Positions 12,355-22,429 of a DNA stretch of 64,000 bases are shown piece by piece; the first letter of the stretch is position 1, and each line of letters begins with the position of its first letter. The notes under the pieces were generated by a model, which was given only the letters and a program-made list of their open reading frames with translations, had not been told where the DNA came from and searched no databases. Made by a program: the position numbers and the translations under genes. This stretch comes from Pomphorhynchus laevis. Taxonomy: Eukaryota > Acanthocephala > Palaeacanthocephala > Echinorhynchida > Pomphorhynchidae. The stretch covers positions 62,001 to 126,000 of the forward strand of contig WNNJ02000808.1 in assembly GCA_012934845.2 (NCBI GenBank), read 5' to 3'.

Positions 12355-12360
12355 AATAAA
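12355..12360 (+). terminator. PSMA2: PSMA2 polyadenylation signal
   Basis: AATAAA lies 37 nt after the PSMA2 stop codon. Confidence 0.65.
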
Positions 12361-14300
12361 AGAAAAGTGATACTCCGCAATTATATTTTAATATTTTAAT
12401 TGTCGATATTTAAAAGGCTTTTTGCATTAAATGTAAAATCCCTTAAATTAGTATTAAAAATATTCAATTTAGCCGACCATGTTGAGAGACGTTTCAGGTG
12501 AAAAATATTTAGTAACTGCACAATATGGGGTGTAAACATGATTTAGTAAAAATACAAAGTTTTACGTCTTCGATGTAAATTTCAAATGCATATAATGAAA
12601 TTATAAATGACCATTACATAATAACTTGTACTGACTTTATAAATAGTTTTTAAAAATTTGTTTTTTGTGCGTATTTTAAAATACTAAATAACGAAACTGA
12701 GTTATTATATTAAAATGATATCCGATATTTCAATGAGTCTAGGGTACAATAGTGTCAAAGATTGTAGTTACATTAATATTTTAGATCTTTCAATAAGAAA
12801 TTAATAGGTTTGACACCATATTCATAATATATCTAAACTTAAATTATATTACTTAAAGGCTACATTGTATTTATTAAGTAAATTGTGAGCGCTACTAGTT
12901 AAATCGGCAAATAAACACTTTTCCGTTGAGAAATAGTAAAGCCAGCATTGAATTATCTTAATCGATAGCTTTAGCAGAATCGTGATCGACAATGTACCAT
13001 TGCTAGCATGTGTATAGCGTTGAATAAATAGATCTAAGTTGTCCGTATGCAAAAGCATTGTCAAATCTCCGTATGTGAACAAATTAGTATTACGGTCTTT
13101 ATAAAATCAGGCTTAACCCTAGAAAGTATTGAATAGCTGAAAACCATTGATTTAAAGAAAATATCAGACAGTTTTATTTTTTAAACAAAATCAACGAGCC
13201 CATGTCTGCAATTGTATTTGATTAGTGTAAATAGAGGCATCATATTGTAGAATACTAAAGTCTGCATGCGTAAAGATCTCGGCCATTGAAGTACACGATG
13301 ATGACTTGTTATATTATACTGTTCAATTAGATAAATAGTTAAGTTTATCTTATTAATATCTGATTTATTTTGAATTCATTGATGAACAATAGTAAACCAT
13401 AATTTTACAATTTAATACAAATGGATTATGTATTTATGAAATTATACATAATACGATTATTATATTTTTTTTCAAAAAGATATAAATTATAAGTAGTAAG
13501 ATACATTCCGTTTTAACTAGGAGTAGGATCTGACATCATAACTTGAAGTAATTCCCGCTTATAGTTAAGAATTATATGTTTCTAAAAAAAAGCTTAAAAA
13601 CTGATCCCAAAATCTAAAAATAAAAAATATCATGAAAATAACAGAATTAATAAATTAATTCTATTTAATCTTATATATTAATTATAAATATAATGTTATA
13701 TATTTATAAAATATCGTATAATTATAAATAAATTATCAATTATTAATGAATGATTATTATTAACTATCAATAATTGTAATAATTTGTAGAAATATTAAAA
13801 ACTTAAAAGTTGAATATCGTTGTACCCACAAGATCAATGCTTACCATATTAAAGTATGCTCAAGAACATTAACATAAGTTTATAAAAATTTAAGAATAAA
13901 TTTTCGATATTTTTTTATTTAATTTACTTCTTTTGCTGTAAAATTCTATTTTTTATTAACTAAATCCCAAGCTCCCCTGTCCTATTTAGAAATATCCGAC
14001 ATAATATTTCAAGCGCTGACCTATCATATTTTACTCATAATTTAATTTTAATTTTTTAACAAAATAATAATAGAACATTAAATTTTCAATAATCAACGTA
14101 ATCTCTGAACATTAAATTCTTACGCTTAAAATGCATCTACAAACTGCATAAAATAGACCAAACATCAAAAAAGGTCTAGTTGACAATTAATTAATTGTCC
14201 CGGTTAATTGGCAAAAATTACCTCTACTTTAAAAATTAAATGGTTTATTAACATGTTGTCATATTTATTAACTTTCCAATGTACCTTCTTAAGAAGTTAA
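12361..14300. other. AT-rich intergenic stretch, no gene seen
   Basis: No ORF with recognisable content on either strand. The short ORF at 12849-13082 (-) has no supporting feature. Confidence 0.55.
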
Positions 14301-14770
14301 GGGCTAAAATAAATTCAAGTTGTAAAAACGTAACTTTATGTACATTCTTTCAACCAAACAAGGCATTGATCAACAAGAATATCTGTTGATTCACATTTGC
14401 CGCAACGTCTATGAGATAATTGAAGAACATCATCGTACAACTTAAGATGTTATCATGCCGATATTATATCAGATTTATATCAAAACTCCAAACAAGGTCG
14501 TTGCTCGTCATGTCCTATGATCTTTGTTTAAGGTCTTTGTCTTAAAATATTTGGCTAAGATTCCAACCTCCAAGTTGTAACAGCCGACGAGTCAAAAAGC
14601 GAATGCATAAGGGATGATTTTATACGCGGTATCCTATCTGAATCGATAAGTCAGCGACTCCTTGAGTTCGATAAATTACATCTTGATAAAGCAGTTATTA
14701 TAGCAAAATCATTGACTACTGTGCAACAAAGTATCGAACTATATTACCGAATAGATGATCTAATGTCCTA
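14300..14770 (+). mobile_element. Ty3/gypsy-type gag remnant
   Basis: The plus strand shows, across frameshifts and stops, pieces typical of the Gag of animal Ty3/gypsy elements: VARHVLYD near 14490, VTADESKSECIRDDFIRGIL at about 14580-14635, then SQRLLEF and DKAVIIAKSL. Flanks at about 14204 and 14990 share a similar AATTGG-rich 25-bp motif, possibly LTR debris. No pol region is adjacent. Confidence 0.6.
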
Positions 14771-15621
14771 ATATATTTGTCTTAAGATCTTTGGCAAAAT
14801 ATATTAAAACAATAATAAAAGTAAATATTTGTTAAATTAAAAATAAAAGTATATTTTATTCCTGTAATTCATAAAATAATAATTATTAATAATTTAAAAT
14901 TATTATAATTAATAATTTAAATAATAATCAATAAAATTTTAATAATCAGCAAATCTAAAATGAGTCTAAGCAATTATTTCCAGATTAATTAATTGGTAAG
15001 AATTACCTCAACTTTGATCAGTGATTGTATGATTTAAAAACAAGGTACACCAATGAGATCTCAACTACATGCTTTGTTATGTGGCAAGAGTCTTCCTATT
15101 AATCTTTATTAGTTATAATTAATATAGATTTTTAATTACAATGATGTATCATTAATTATTAATCAGTTTATGGAGCAAGCATTTATTTCGAACACGATAA
15201 AGAAAAAGAAAAATGATTTGTGGTGGCTTCTTATAGAGGAGCTGCCCACCACATCTTAATGTAAGGGATCAAATAAAACTAGAATTTTACCGCTTTCCAA
15301 ACTTATATTCTTATCAAATGAAAATATTTATTTTAATAAGAAAGTAAAATGTATTTATAAGAATTTATTAAAAATAAGGTTTTTAATTGTTGACTTCATC
15401 AATTTTTTAAGCAAAATCGGGCATCACAAAAAAATAAACGTTTTTTAATAAAAAACGTTTATTAAAAGCAAAATGTACTCGTAAAAAGTAATGGAAAAAA
15501 ATGGTCAAGATAAAAATAATTATGTACATTGTAAGTTATAAAGTTCTGGACCAAACCTAGCAGCAAATCACGCGACATATTTTTAATGAACACCCTGAAG
15601 CGAGAGTAGTTTCTGAAGATG
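14771..15621. other. AT-rich intergenic stretch, no gene seen
   Basis: It holds no recognisable coding sequence. It forms the 3' flank of the minus-strand ORF that ends at 15622. Confidence 0.5.
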
Positions 15622-16773
15622 TTACTTATTGAATACTAGATTATTGTTGCTATTACTACCACCGTGAACACTATTAAAGCTTGTGTTGACGCCGCTATCT
15701 TCGAATTCGTCGCTTTCTGGATTAATATTAGTCGTGCATAATGTAACATTTGATTCAAGTAATTCGTGAGGATAAAAATAACTACTAACTTCAAGATCAC
15801 ACATAATATCACTTAGACTAGTCTCTGTAGATTTAGTACTAACTGCATTAACTTGTTGGACGACGGTTTCTCGCTGTGGTTCGGTTTTGTAATCTACAAT
15901 ATCGTAGAGTGGCAGGTGTCCACCCCAATTACAGAAGCGGTGACGATTGTGGTGGTATCTGCTGCCATTATAAAGGATATAATTCGGCGATAATTCCTTA
16001 AAGTCATTGCTACTGTCATTGTCGTATAGATGAAGTGATCGATCAGTACAGCTAACAATACGATCACATTGTGTCTTCTTTTCTACTGATTCCAAGTTGA
16101 ACTTAACACAGCTAAAACGCCGTTTTAACAAACCAGCGGTGCTTTTCTTTACAGATGTGTATAAAGGAAACAGGTGTTTTCTAAACGAGTGTCTTATCGA
16201 AAATGAACATGCTCCAGATTTGAAAAATGATTGTTTATTTAGCTTTATTTCAGAGTAATTTATTGCGCTGTTTAACTCATCAATACCATTGTTCACGACT
16301 CTGCTCTCTTCTCTAGCGCTATCGTTATAGTTTCCAGAACAACTTAAAGCACTGGAATACCCACTGCTACTTTCGGCTCCGGGCATCGTTATAACCGATA
16401 CAATCGACCGCTGTGGATTTATCACTTGTGAATTTTCATATACGATTTTATTACTGGCTAATGTTACCAAGGGTGAAAGTGAGGGTTTGTTGGATATTTT
16501 TAATGAATGTGAGTGCCGAATTTCGTTAACGGCCACTGGTGGTCGATAGCACCTATCCGCGATGACGTAATTGGTGATGTGTGACATACTCTCTTTACGT
16601 GAACTCAACTTCATTAGCAAGCTCGCTAGTTCATTACTGTTTGTCAAGCAAGTTTCATTTAACAACATACTATTTTTGAATTTAATTGGAAACGGTGGAG
16701 CATAGCTATCGCCTTCGATTGAACCATCATACTGTTCAAAAGTTAACTCTGTATCTTCTGGCTGCCGCGTCAT
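15622..16773 (-). CDS. Hypothetical protein, 383 residues, intronless
   Basis: A single uninterrupted ORF from ATG at 16773 to TAA at 15622, by far the longest non-mobile, non-dynein ORF here and clearly less AT-rich than its flanks. I do not recognise the family. The protein is rich in Ser, Asn and Tyr, with a Ser/Gly patch (SSSGYSSALSCSG), a basic central segment (about 190-225, SIRHSFRKHLFPLY and LLKRRFSC), a His/Arg-rich run (YHHNRHRFCNWGG) and an acidic, Asn-rich C-terminus. No signal peptide, membrane helix or enzyme motif is evident, so it looks like a largely disordered regulatory or scaffold protein. It could also be the large exon of a longer gene. Confidence 0.65.
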   Translation of the reverse strand: MTRQPEDTELTFEQYDGSIEGDSYAPPFPIKFKNSMLLNETCLTNSNELASLLMKLSSRKESMSHITNYVIADRCYRPPVAVNEIRHSHSLKISNKPSLSPLVTLASNKIVYENSQVINPQRSIVSVITMPGAESSSGYSSALSCSGNYNDSAREESRVVNNGIDELNSAINYSEIKLNKQSFFKSGACSFSIRHSFRKHLFPLYTSVKKSTAGLLKRRFSCVKFNLESVEKKTQCDRIVSCTDRSLHLYDNDSSNDFKELSPNYILYNGSRYHHNRHRFCNWGGHLPLYDIVDYKTEPQRETVVQQVNAVSTKSTETSLSDIMCDLEVSSYFYPHELLESNVTLCTTNINPESDEFEDSGVNTSFNSVHGGSNSNNNLVFNK

Positions 16774-17575
16774 ATCGATTTAATCAGAGCTATAAAAGGA
16801 TTTTCGAAAACAAAAATATCCGACAAATGTTATCTCAACTGAATCTGTGCGCAGATAGACCTATCATTACCATAACTATTATAACGCAGTGCGCTCGTCT
16901 TGTTGAATAATGACGTTTCGGTTTCCAGTTTGATTAATATTTTAACTCAATATAATTATATAAGGTACGCTTTGCAAATAAACTTATACATATATGCTCT
17001 CTGTAGGTATTCACTCTTTTAATAAGTGAAACCTTAGCTGTTTTACGAGCAGCAATGTCGTGTGTAGCTGCTACTAGGTAGACACGTACTCAAGGCGTGA
17101 AATTCTGCCACAGCCCTGATGTCAAACATTGTTGGTTTTAAATTCAGTGATGTGCAGTAACCTGGAAAAACAGATGTAGCGTAAAAAGTTAAAAATTCCC
17201 CACCCTGGCAAGCATCAGTTTTTTACTTTGTTACATCAACGAACGTGTTTCCTCCTTATATTCTCTTGTTTTGCGTTCTTACCTGGTCAGGCAAAAATGC
17301 TTAAAGATATTAGAGTTACCTTTACATAGAAAACTATTAAATGGAAAACGTGAAACAGCAAATATTTAATACCAAATAAAAACTGTCAGTAAATAACTTA
17401 AATGCCAAAATAAATATTAAATGACAAAGAATATTCTTCAACTTTATTAATTATTACTATTGGTAAATAATAACTGTTGAGAAATCGCTTTTATAACATT
17501 AAAACGCTTAAATTACGCGTAAGTTAAAAGTAGTTTATATGTTTTTTATTCGAATCTATTTTTAAACCAAGAAGA
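16774..17575. other. 5' flank of the 383-residue ORF
   Basis: No recognisable gene. A TATAAAAG at 16791-16798 lies on the plus strand, the wrong orientation for the adjacent minus-strand ORF. Upstream sequence includes a moderately GC-richer part (about 17020-17260) of unknown nature. Confidence 0.4.
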
Positions 17576-19183
17576 ATCAAATCAGCTAACTGAGTCTACG
17601 TATTGTTATATAATTATAAAATAAACAAAACATAATAATGCTAAATCAAAATTTAATAATTAAATAATAAAATAAATAATTTTTTTAAGATTTTTTATAA
17701 TTTAAATCAAGTTGAAATAAAAAATTGAAATTTAAAATAAAAGTCATTTTTATGAATTGAATAATATTTAATAGACGTTGTATCAGAAAAAGGATTAGAG
17801 GTCATCAGGAGGAACTGCTATACTATCAGGTTTCGGCCCCTAACTCCTCTAACCAACATAGATGCGAGACCAAATACCTGCTAATGATGTATTTCCTCTG
17901 ATTAAATTTGATTATATAGTATCTTATGCAAAGTATATTATTTATTATCCATCCATAAAAATTTTCCGCTAATGATTGTAAATTTATTTTCAGTATTAAT
18001 GTATTGATTTATATATTTTACTATTTTCTATTTGATGGTATTTTTATAGTAACCTTGTTTAAAATATGTATCTATTAAATTATTTAAATGATTTTGAAGA
18101 AAGCCAATATCATTACATATTGTTGCAATTCTTAAAATTTCATTATTTAATGTATTACATTTTATATTATATGGATGGCATGAATGCTTATGCAAAAATA
18201 TGTTTTTTTTGTAAATTTAAATATGTCATATTTACGATATAAATTAATAGTCGTTTTAGTTAATGTTAATTTAATGTTCATATCTAGATATATACTTTCT
18301 TTATCATTAATATTGGTTTTATTAAGAATTAGGCTACCTGGATAAATTTGTTCGCTTATTGAGTACAAAGTATTAGAGTTAAATACACATCTATTATCAA
18401 TATATCGAAACATATATTTCATATATTTATATAATTTAGATTTATTTTTCAAACAGTTATGAACAAATTCATATTATATAAAGCCTAAAAATAAGTCAGC
18501 TATAATTGGGCTACTATTACCACCCACTGGAACACCTTTTATTTGTCTAAATATAGATGTCTCTACCTTTAAATATTTTTGATTTATTAAAATATTTAAG
18601 GATTCTAATGATTCAATTTTATCCATATATTTATATTTACTTGATGGTTGAATTTTTGTTAGATATGCGTTATATTTATTATAGCATATATATGTACATA
18701 TTATTCCGAATATAAGATTAATTAATTTTACTAACGCTTCTTTAATGTCTACTAAATCTAGATTTGTATAAAGCGTACTAAAATCGTACGTATTTATATT
18801 TTGAAAATTTATTCTTTTTGTCTGTTCTAAACATTCTTTTGTAGAATTAATACTGAAATGGTGTTTTATACCAGTATTAATTTCGATTACCTTGCAATAT
18901 TTTTTGAAGTGTGCTTTAATTACTTTAAGTATTTTATTCATATAAACCGAAAGCGGTTTTAATGTACTTTTAAAATCACTACATATGAACCTAGGTTTTA
19001 TTGGATTTTTATGTAATTTTGGATTCCAATATAGTATAGGTATAGTTTTATTATCTGATTCAATTTTTATACCCTTCTGATCCATTATAAAACAATAACT
19101 TGTAATAATTGTTTCTCAATTTAAATCACTACATTCATATACTGTGTTTACATTTAAATCATTATAATTAACTTCTTTCATTT
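17576..19183 (-). mobile_element. Penelope-like retroelement, copy 1 (RT region)
   Basis: Reading down the minus strand: NPKLHKNPIKPRFIC, YDFSTLYTNL (RT motif A), GVPVGGNSSPIIADLFL (motif B), then FRYIDNRCVFN at the catalytic position (18395-18430) and the tail (FKFTKKTYF, HLNNLIDTYFKQGYY). These match the RT core of Penelope-like elements. An in-frame TAA at 18474-18476 separates the two main frames, and another stop lies near 19110. The catalytic motif is YIDN, whereas the related copy at 55.1 kb has YIDD. The 5' end is cut at 19183, where family A sequence begins. No GIY-YIG domain is attached here. Confidence 0.78.
17665..17968. repeat. ~300-bp segment present in PLE copy 1, absent in copy 2a
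   Basis: The flanking sequence on both sides (17576-17664 and from 17969) is contiguous in the copy starting at 54575, where AATAATAATTTTCC spans the junction. The extra segment holds no ORF and has ATAA-type microhomology at its edges, so a deletion in the other copy is at least as likely as an insertion here. Confidence 0.65.
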
Positions 19184-20645
19184 AACCAAGGTTAAAAGAC
19201 CTTGAGATGAAGATGAGTGAGGTCGGGTTATGTACGGAGTATAGTGGGAACAAATGTACTTTGGTAAGAATCGAGTAATGTCCTGGTGGAGACGGATAGA
19301 CCTTGTCTCCTGAAGGACTACATATAACATCTGCATCTCTAACAGATAGAATTCCTAGGGCAAAGCTCCTACCGAATTCCACTGAAGTATATTTAGTGAA
19401 AAAGGCTCACGAGTACTCTACATTGTGATGGATTAACTGTATGAGATTGCCTCATCTCTAGACGGAGCCGGGATAGGAAGGGTTATCTCCTTCCCACTAC
19501 TATAGCCATACAGAGTGGGCACTTGCCCTCGGGCATATCATCATTTCCTTTGGAGGCCTTTTTACCCGTTAGTAGCTTTCCAATCTTTATGGGGGACGGC
19601 GTGAGCCGATGCCCCTCCCTTTTATTGGATTCTAGAATAGTTTGCTTGGGTAATTGCGGCGTGCAATAAAAGGCCACGGCCGACACCAGGTCTTCCATTC
19701 GTTTTACGGCCGTGTTAATCCTGATATCAGTAATCCTCAGAAGTTCGTCGTCAGATAGTCTGGAAAAATTTGAAAAAGAAGGGTTCTTATTTTCGGAAGG
19801 CGTTCTATTGTTGATCTTAAACGCATGATTGTACGCTTTGAATTTTGAGCATTTTCGTGACCAAGCAGGATGAGGTCCTTCGCAATTAGAGCACAAGGGC
19901 AGAAGTGTACCTCACCCTGGAATCAATGTTATGTCCACATCCACAAACCCCACAGATATTTGGCTCGGAGCATCTCGAAGCCCAGTGCCCCCAAGCATGA
20001 CACCTATTACTATGTGGGTATGTGTATCTTTCAACTGCAACCATTTGGAATTTCAGATTAAACCTCAGAAACGAGTTGAGACAGGACTTCGAGAGAATCT
20101 CATCCCGATCCATAGAGGTTGATTCAAAACCAATCGGTAATTGGTGACCGTTTTTTTGATTAGCGGTCGTACGGAATCGAGATTGTACCTAGATTTGAGT
20201 TCCACGATGTCGTCACCATCAAGGTGCGTAGGCAAGTTGGATATTCTAACTGTTGCCATTATAGGCGTTACGGTTATTGTACCTAGATTCGTTAAATTTT
20301 CGTTGAAATAGGCTACGTAAGCCTCTAGTAAATAACTCGTAGTGAAAGATATCTTGATCTCTGTTTCGAAGATTTTACTTTGTTAAATAAGATTCTATTT
20401 AGGTATTTCTCTGAAAAATTCTTTAGAAATATTTTGAAAAGGTTGTTTCTCGCTTGCGGTTTTTTGAGTGAGATCACCGCTAAATTGATTAACTTCAGGA
20501 TAGGAGAGTACCCGCTCACCCAGAGATTTTTCAGAAACGTAACTTACCTTGTTAAAAGAAGGCGGAGTAGTTTTACCTTTGGTCTGCTCTGTTTTCTATC
20601 CATTTTCCAGCATAAAGTTGCAATCTTTTGAAAGCTCCGACGCTT
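19184..20645 (-). mobile_element. Family A non-LTR retrotransposon, copy a (ORF1 and start of ORF2)
   Basis: The minus strand carries a Gag-like ORF1: an N-terminal part (NLFKIFLKNFSEKYLNRILF), an RRM-like stretch (VRISNLPTHLDGDDI), zinc knuckles (RCHAWGHWASRC, CSNCEGPHPAWSRKC) and a C-terminal helix region, then the first 80 or so codons of ORF2 (19200-19440) matching 51479-51720 at the DNA level. Frames are broken around 19890-20115 and 20260-20325. The ORF2 portion ends abruptly at 19184 against the PLE, so most of the endonuclease and all of the RT are missing. The 3' rather than 5' truncation implies interruption or deletion, not simple abortive insertion. Confidence 0.8.
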
Positions 20646-20786
20646 GCATTTTTGAGTAGCAACACTATAATAATAAGGATTTTCTTAAAAATAGTAGCAA
20701 CACTGACGAATAGGAAAAATTATTTCGACGAAACAGTGCACGTCAGAGCTTCAAAGGGATTGGTAGGTAACTTTTAAAAAACAACT

Positions 20787-21391
20787 ATGGGGGACGGTGG
20801 TCTAATGAATTTTGCTTACGAATCGTTCTTGAAGATATGGCCAACGCTGGACAGTCGTCAGGGGGATACTGTGGATGATCGAGATGATTTTTCTGAACGC
20901 TTGGATCGCTCTCTTAAACATTTCCAGTTGGATTTTCTCAATTCTAAGGGTGTTTTGCGTTTTTACATTGACCATGAGTCGAGTTCCAGGGGTTCATAGG
21001 TTACGATTGTGATGAAGTATTTATCGAGAACAGTGATGGCACTGTATATGTTCATGGAAAAATCAACGTGGGATCTATCGACGATGCAGATGAACGATCT
21101 AAAGACTTGTCTGATAACAGAATCGAAACCGAAAGAGAGTGTGATGATGCTCTTATTGATAGAAGAACTGGAAACGACAGTGATCAGGATTGCGAGGACA
21201 CCTGGGCTTATAGTTTAGAGGTTGACACTGCAGATACCTTTAATACCAATGTAATTGATGTTCTATCAGATAACAAAAGCAACGACTGTAACGGTTATGG
21301 GAATTACTACCTTACTACTATAACGCTGATAGAGGACAACAACGATTCTGGAAATTACCACTGCTGTAGTGTGAAAAAAGAATGGTTCTAA
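20787..21391 (+). pseudogene. Hypothetical acidic protein, one frameshift
   Basis: An ATG at 20787 (MGDGGLMNFAYESFLKIW) opens a frame to 20999; a one-base shift at the GGGG near 20990 reconnects it to a frame (FIGYDCDEVFIENSDGT) that continues to a stop at 21389-21391. Together that is about 200 residues, strongly acidic and rich in Asp, Asn and Ser in the second half. No domain is recognised. A shortened copy of its flanks occurs at 21830-21975, so it looks like part of a mobile element rather than a host gene. Confidence 0.4.
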
Positions 21392-21680
21392 AAAGCCTTG
21401 AGGATTTCGGTTGTGGTTGTTCCTCTGATATGGTAACGTGTTGTGATATAATTATACATATAATTAGGTGTACGTAAACGGCAAAGAGCAGCAATTATTA
21501 TTTTAGAAGTTTCGGCATCGTTACTAGCTGCATCACATGCAGCTAGTCTCTTTACAATATCGCTCCGGCGATTATTCAGTCGTCTATTAAAAGACAACTT
21601 TGTTTCACCAACATACTATACCCCCAATAGGAGCACATGACTGAATAGATATTGTCTACTGATGCACATGTCGTGCAAGA
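21388..21680 (-). mobile_element. PLE GIY-YIG endonuclease fragment
   Basis: Reading down the minus strand from about 21660, NIYSVMCSYWG is followed after a frame change by YVGETKLSFNRRLNNRRSDI (from about 21630). This is the GIY-YIG arrangement seen in Penelope-like elements, including the catalytic-type YVGET and R residues. It continues to a stop at 21388. No RT is attached, and it overlaps the 3' end of the acidic ORF on the other strand. Confidence 0.62.
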
Positions 21681-21829
21681 TTGTGTACCACAGATGTATA
21701 TGCAGATTTACCACAGATGTATACATCATTGTACATATATTTTGGCAGCATTTTGTGGGGGGTCTGTTACAAGGTACACATTGAGCATAGTACGAAAATG
21801 AATTACGATACTCAACGACAATTTGTGGA

Positions 21830-21975
21830 CGTCGGAGCTTCAAAAGGATTTGTAACAACGATTTATAACAACGATTCTGGAAATTACTACTGCTGTAGTC
21901 TGGAAAAAAGAATGGTTCTAAAAAAGCTTGAGGCTTCCGGTTGTGGTTGTTTATCTGATACAGTAACGTGTTGGA
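21830..21975 (+). repeat. Internally deleted copy of the 20745-21440 segment
   Basis: The left part (GGAGCTTCAAAAGGATTTG) matches 20747-20766 and the right part (ATTCTGGAAATTACTACTGC onward, about 95 bases) matches 21348-21442, with about 580 bases missing between. This is the layout of a non-autonomous derivative. Confidence 0.65.
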
Positions 21976-22429
21976 AATTCAAAAGAAAATAATCCTTACT
22001 ACAAAGCAAACTTAGTACCACCAAACTTCTTTGCTAAGTTCAGAAAGTGTCTCACCTGCGATGGTCTTGGCTGCGGTGTGTGGTTCGGAAGCGTAAGTCC
22101 TTTAAGAAGGCGGGCAGTGGAAAGCTCCTTCAGACTGGAAGAACAAATATTTAAAGGAGGTGATGTGTTCGAACGGAAGGGAGGTATGTAGATCATGCGA
22201 TAAGACCGCTGGCCTCCGTCTGTTAGAATAATCTCCTTAAGTGGTACTAATCCTTCGATTTTTGCTTATATATTCTAATTTTTGACAACTTTTTTCCACA
22301 TACGGTTATATTTTTAATAAAATCTTTATTATTACTGACGAATAGGGATAGTGCTTTCAAATGAATGCAAGTTTGTGCATGTAAGAGCTGTCGGCATATA
22401 CAAACAGTATTTACATGAAATTGTGGAAC

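Noticed and set aside
16791-16798. TATA box for the 383-residue ORF
   Set aside because: TATAAAAG is on the plus strand, only about 20 bases from the start codon and in the wrong orientation.
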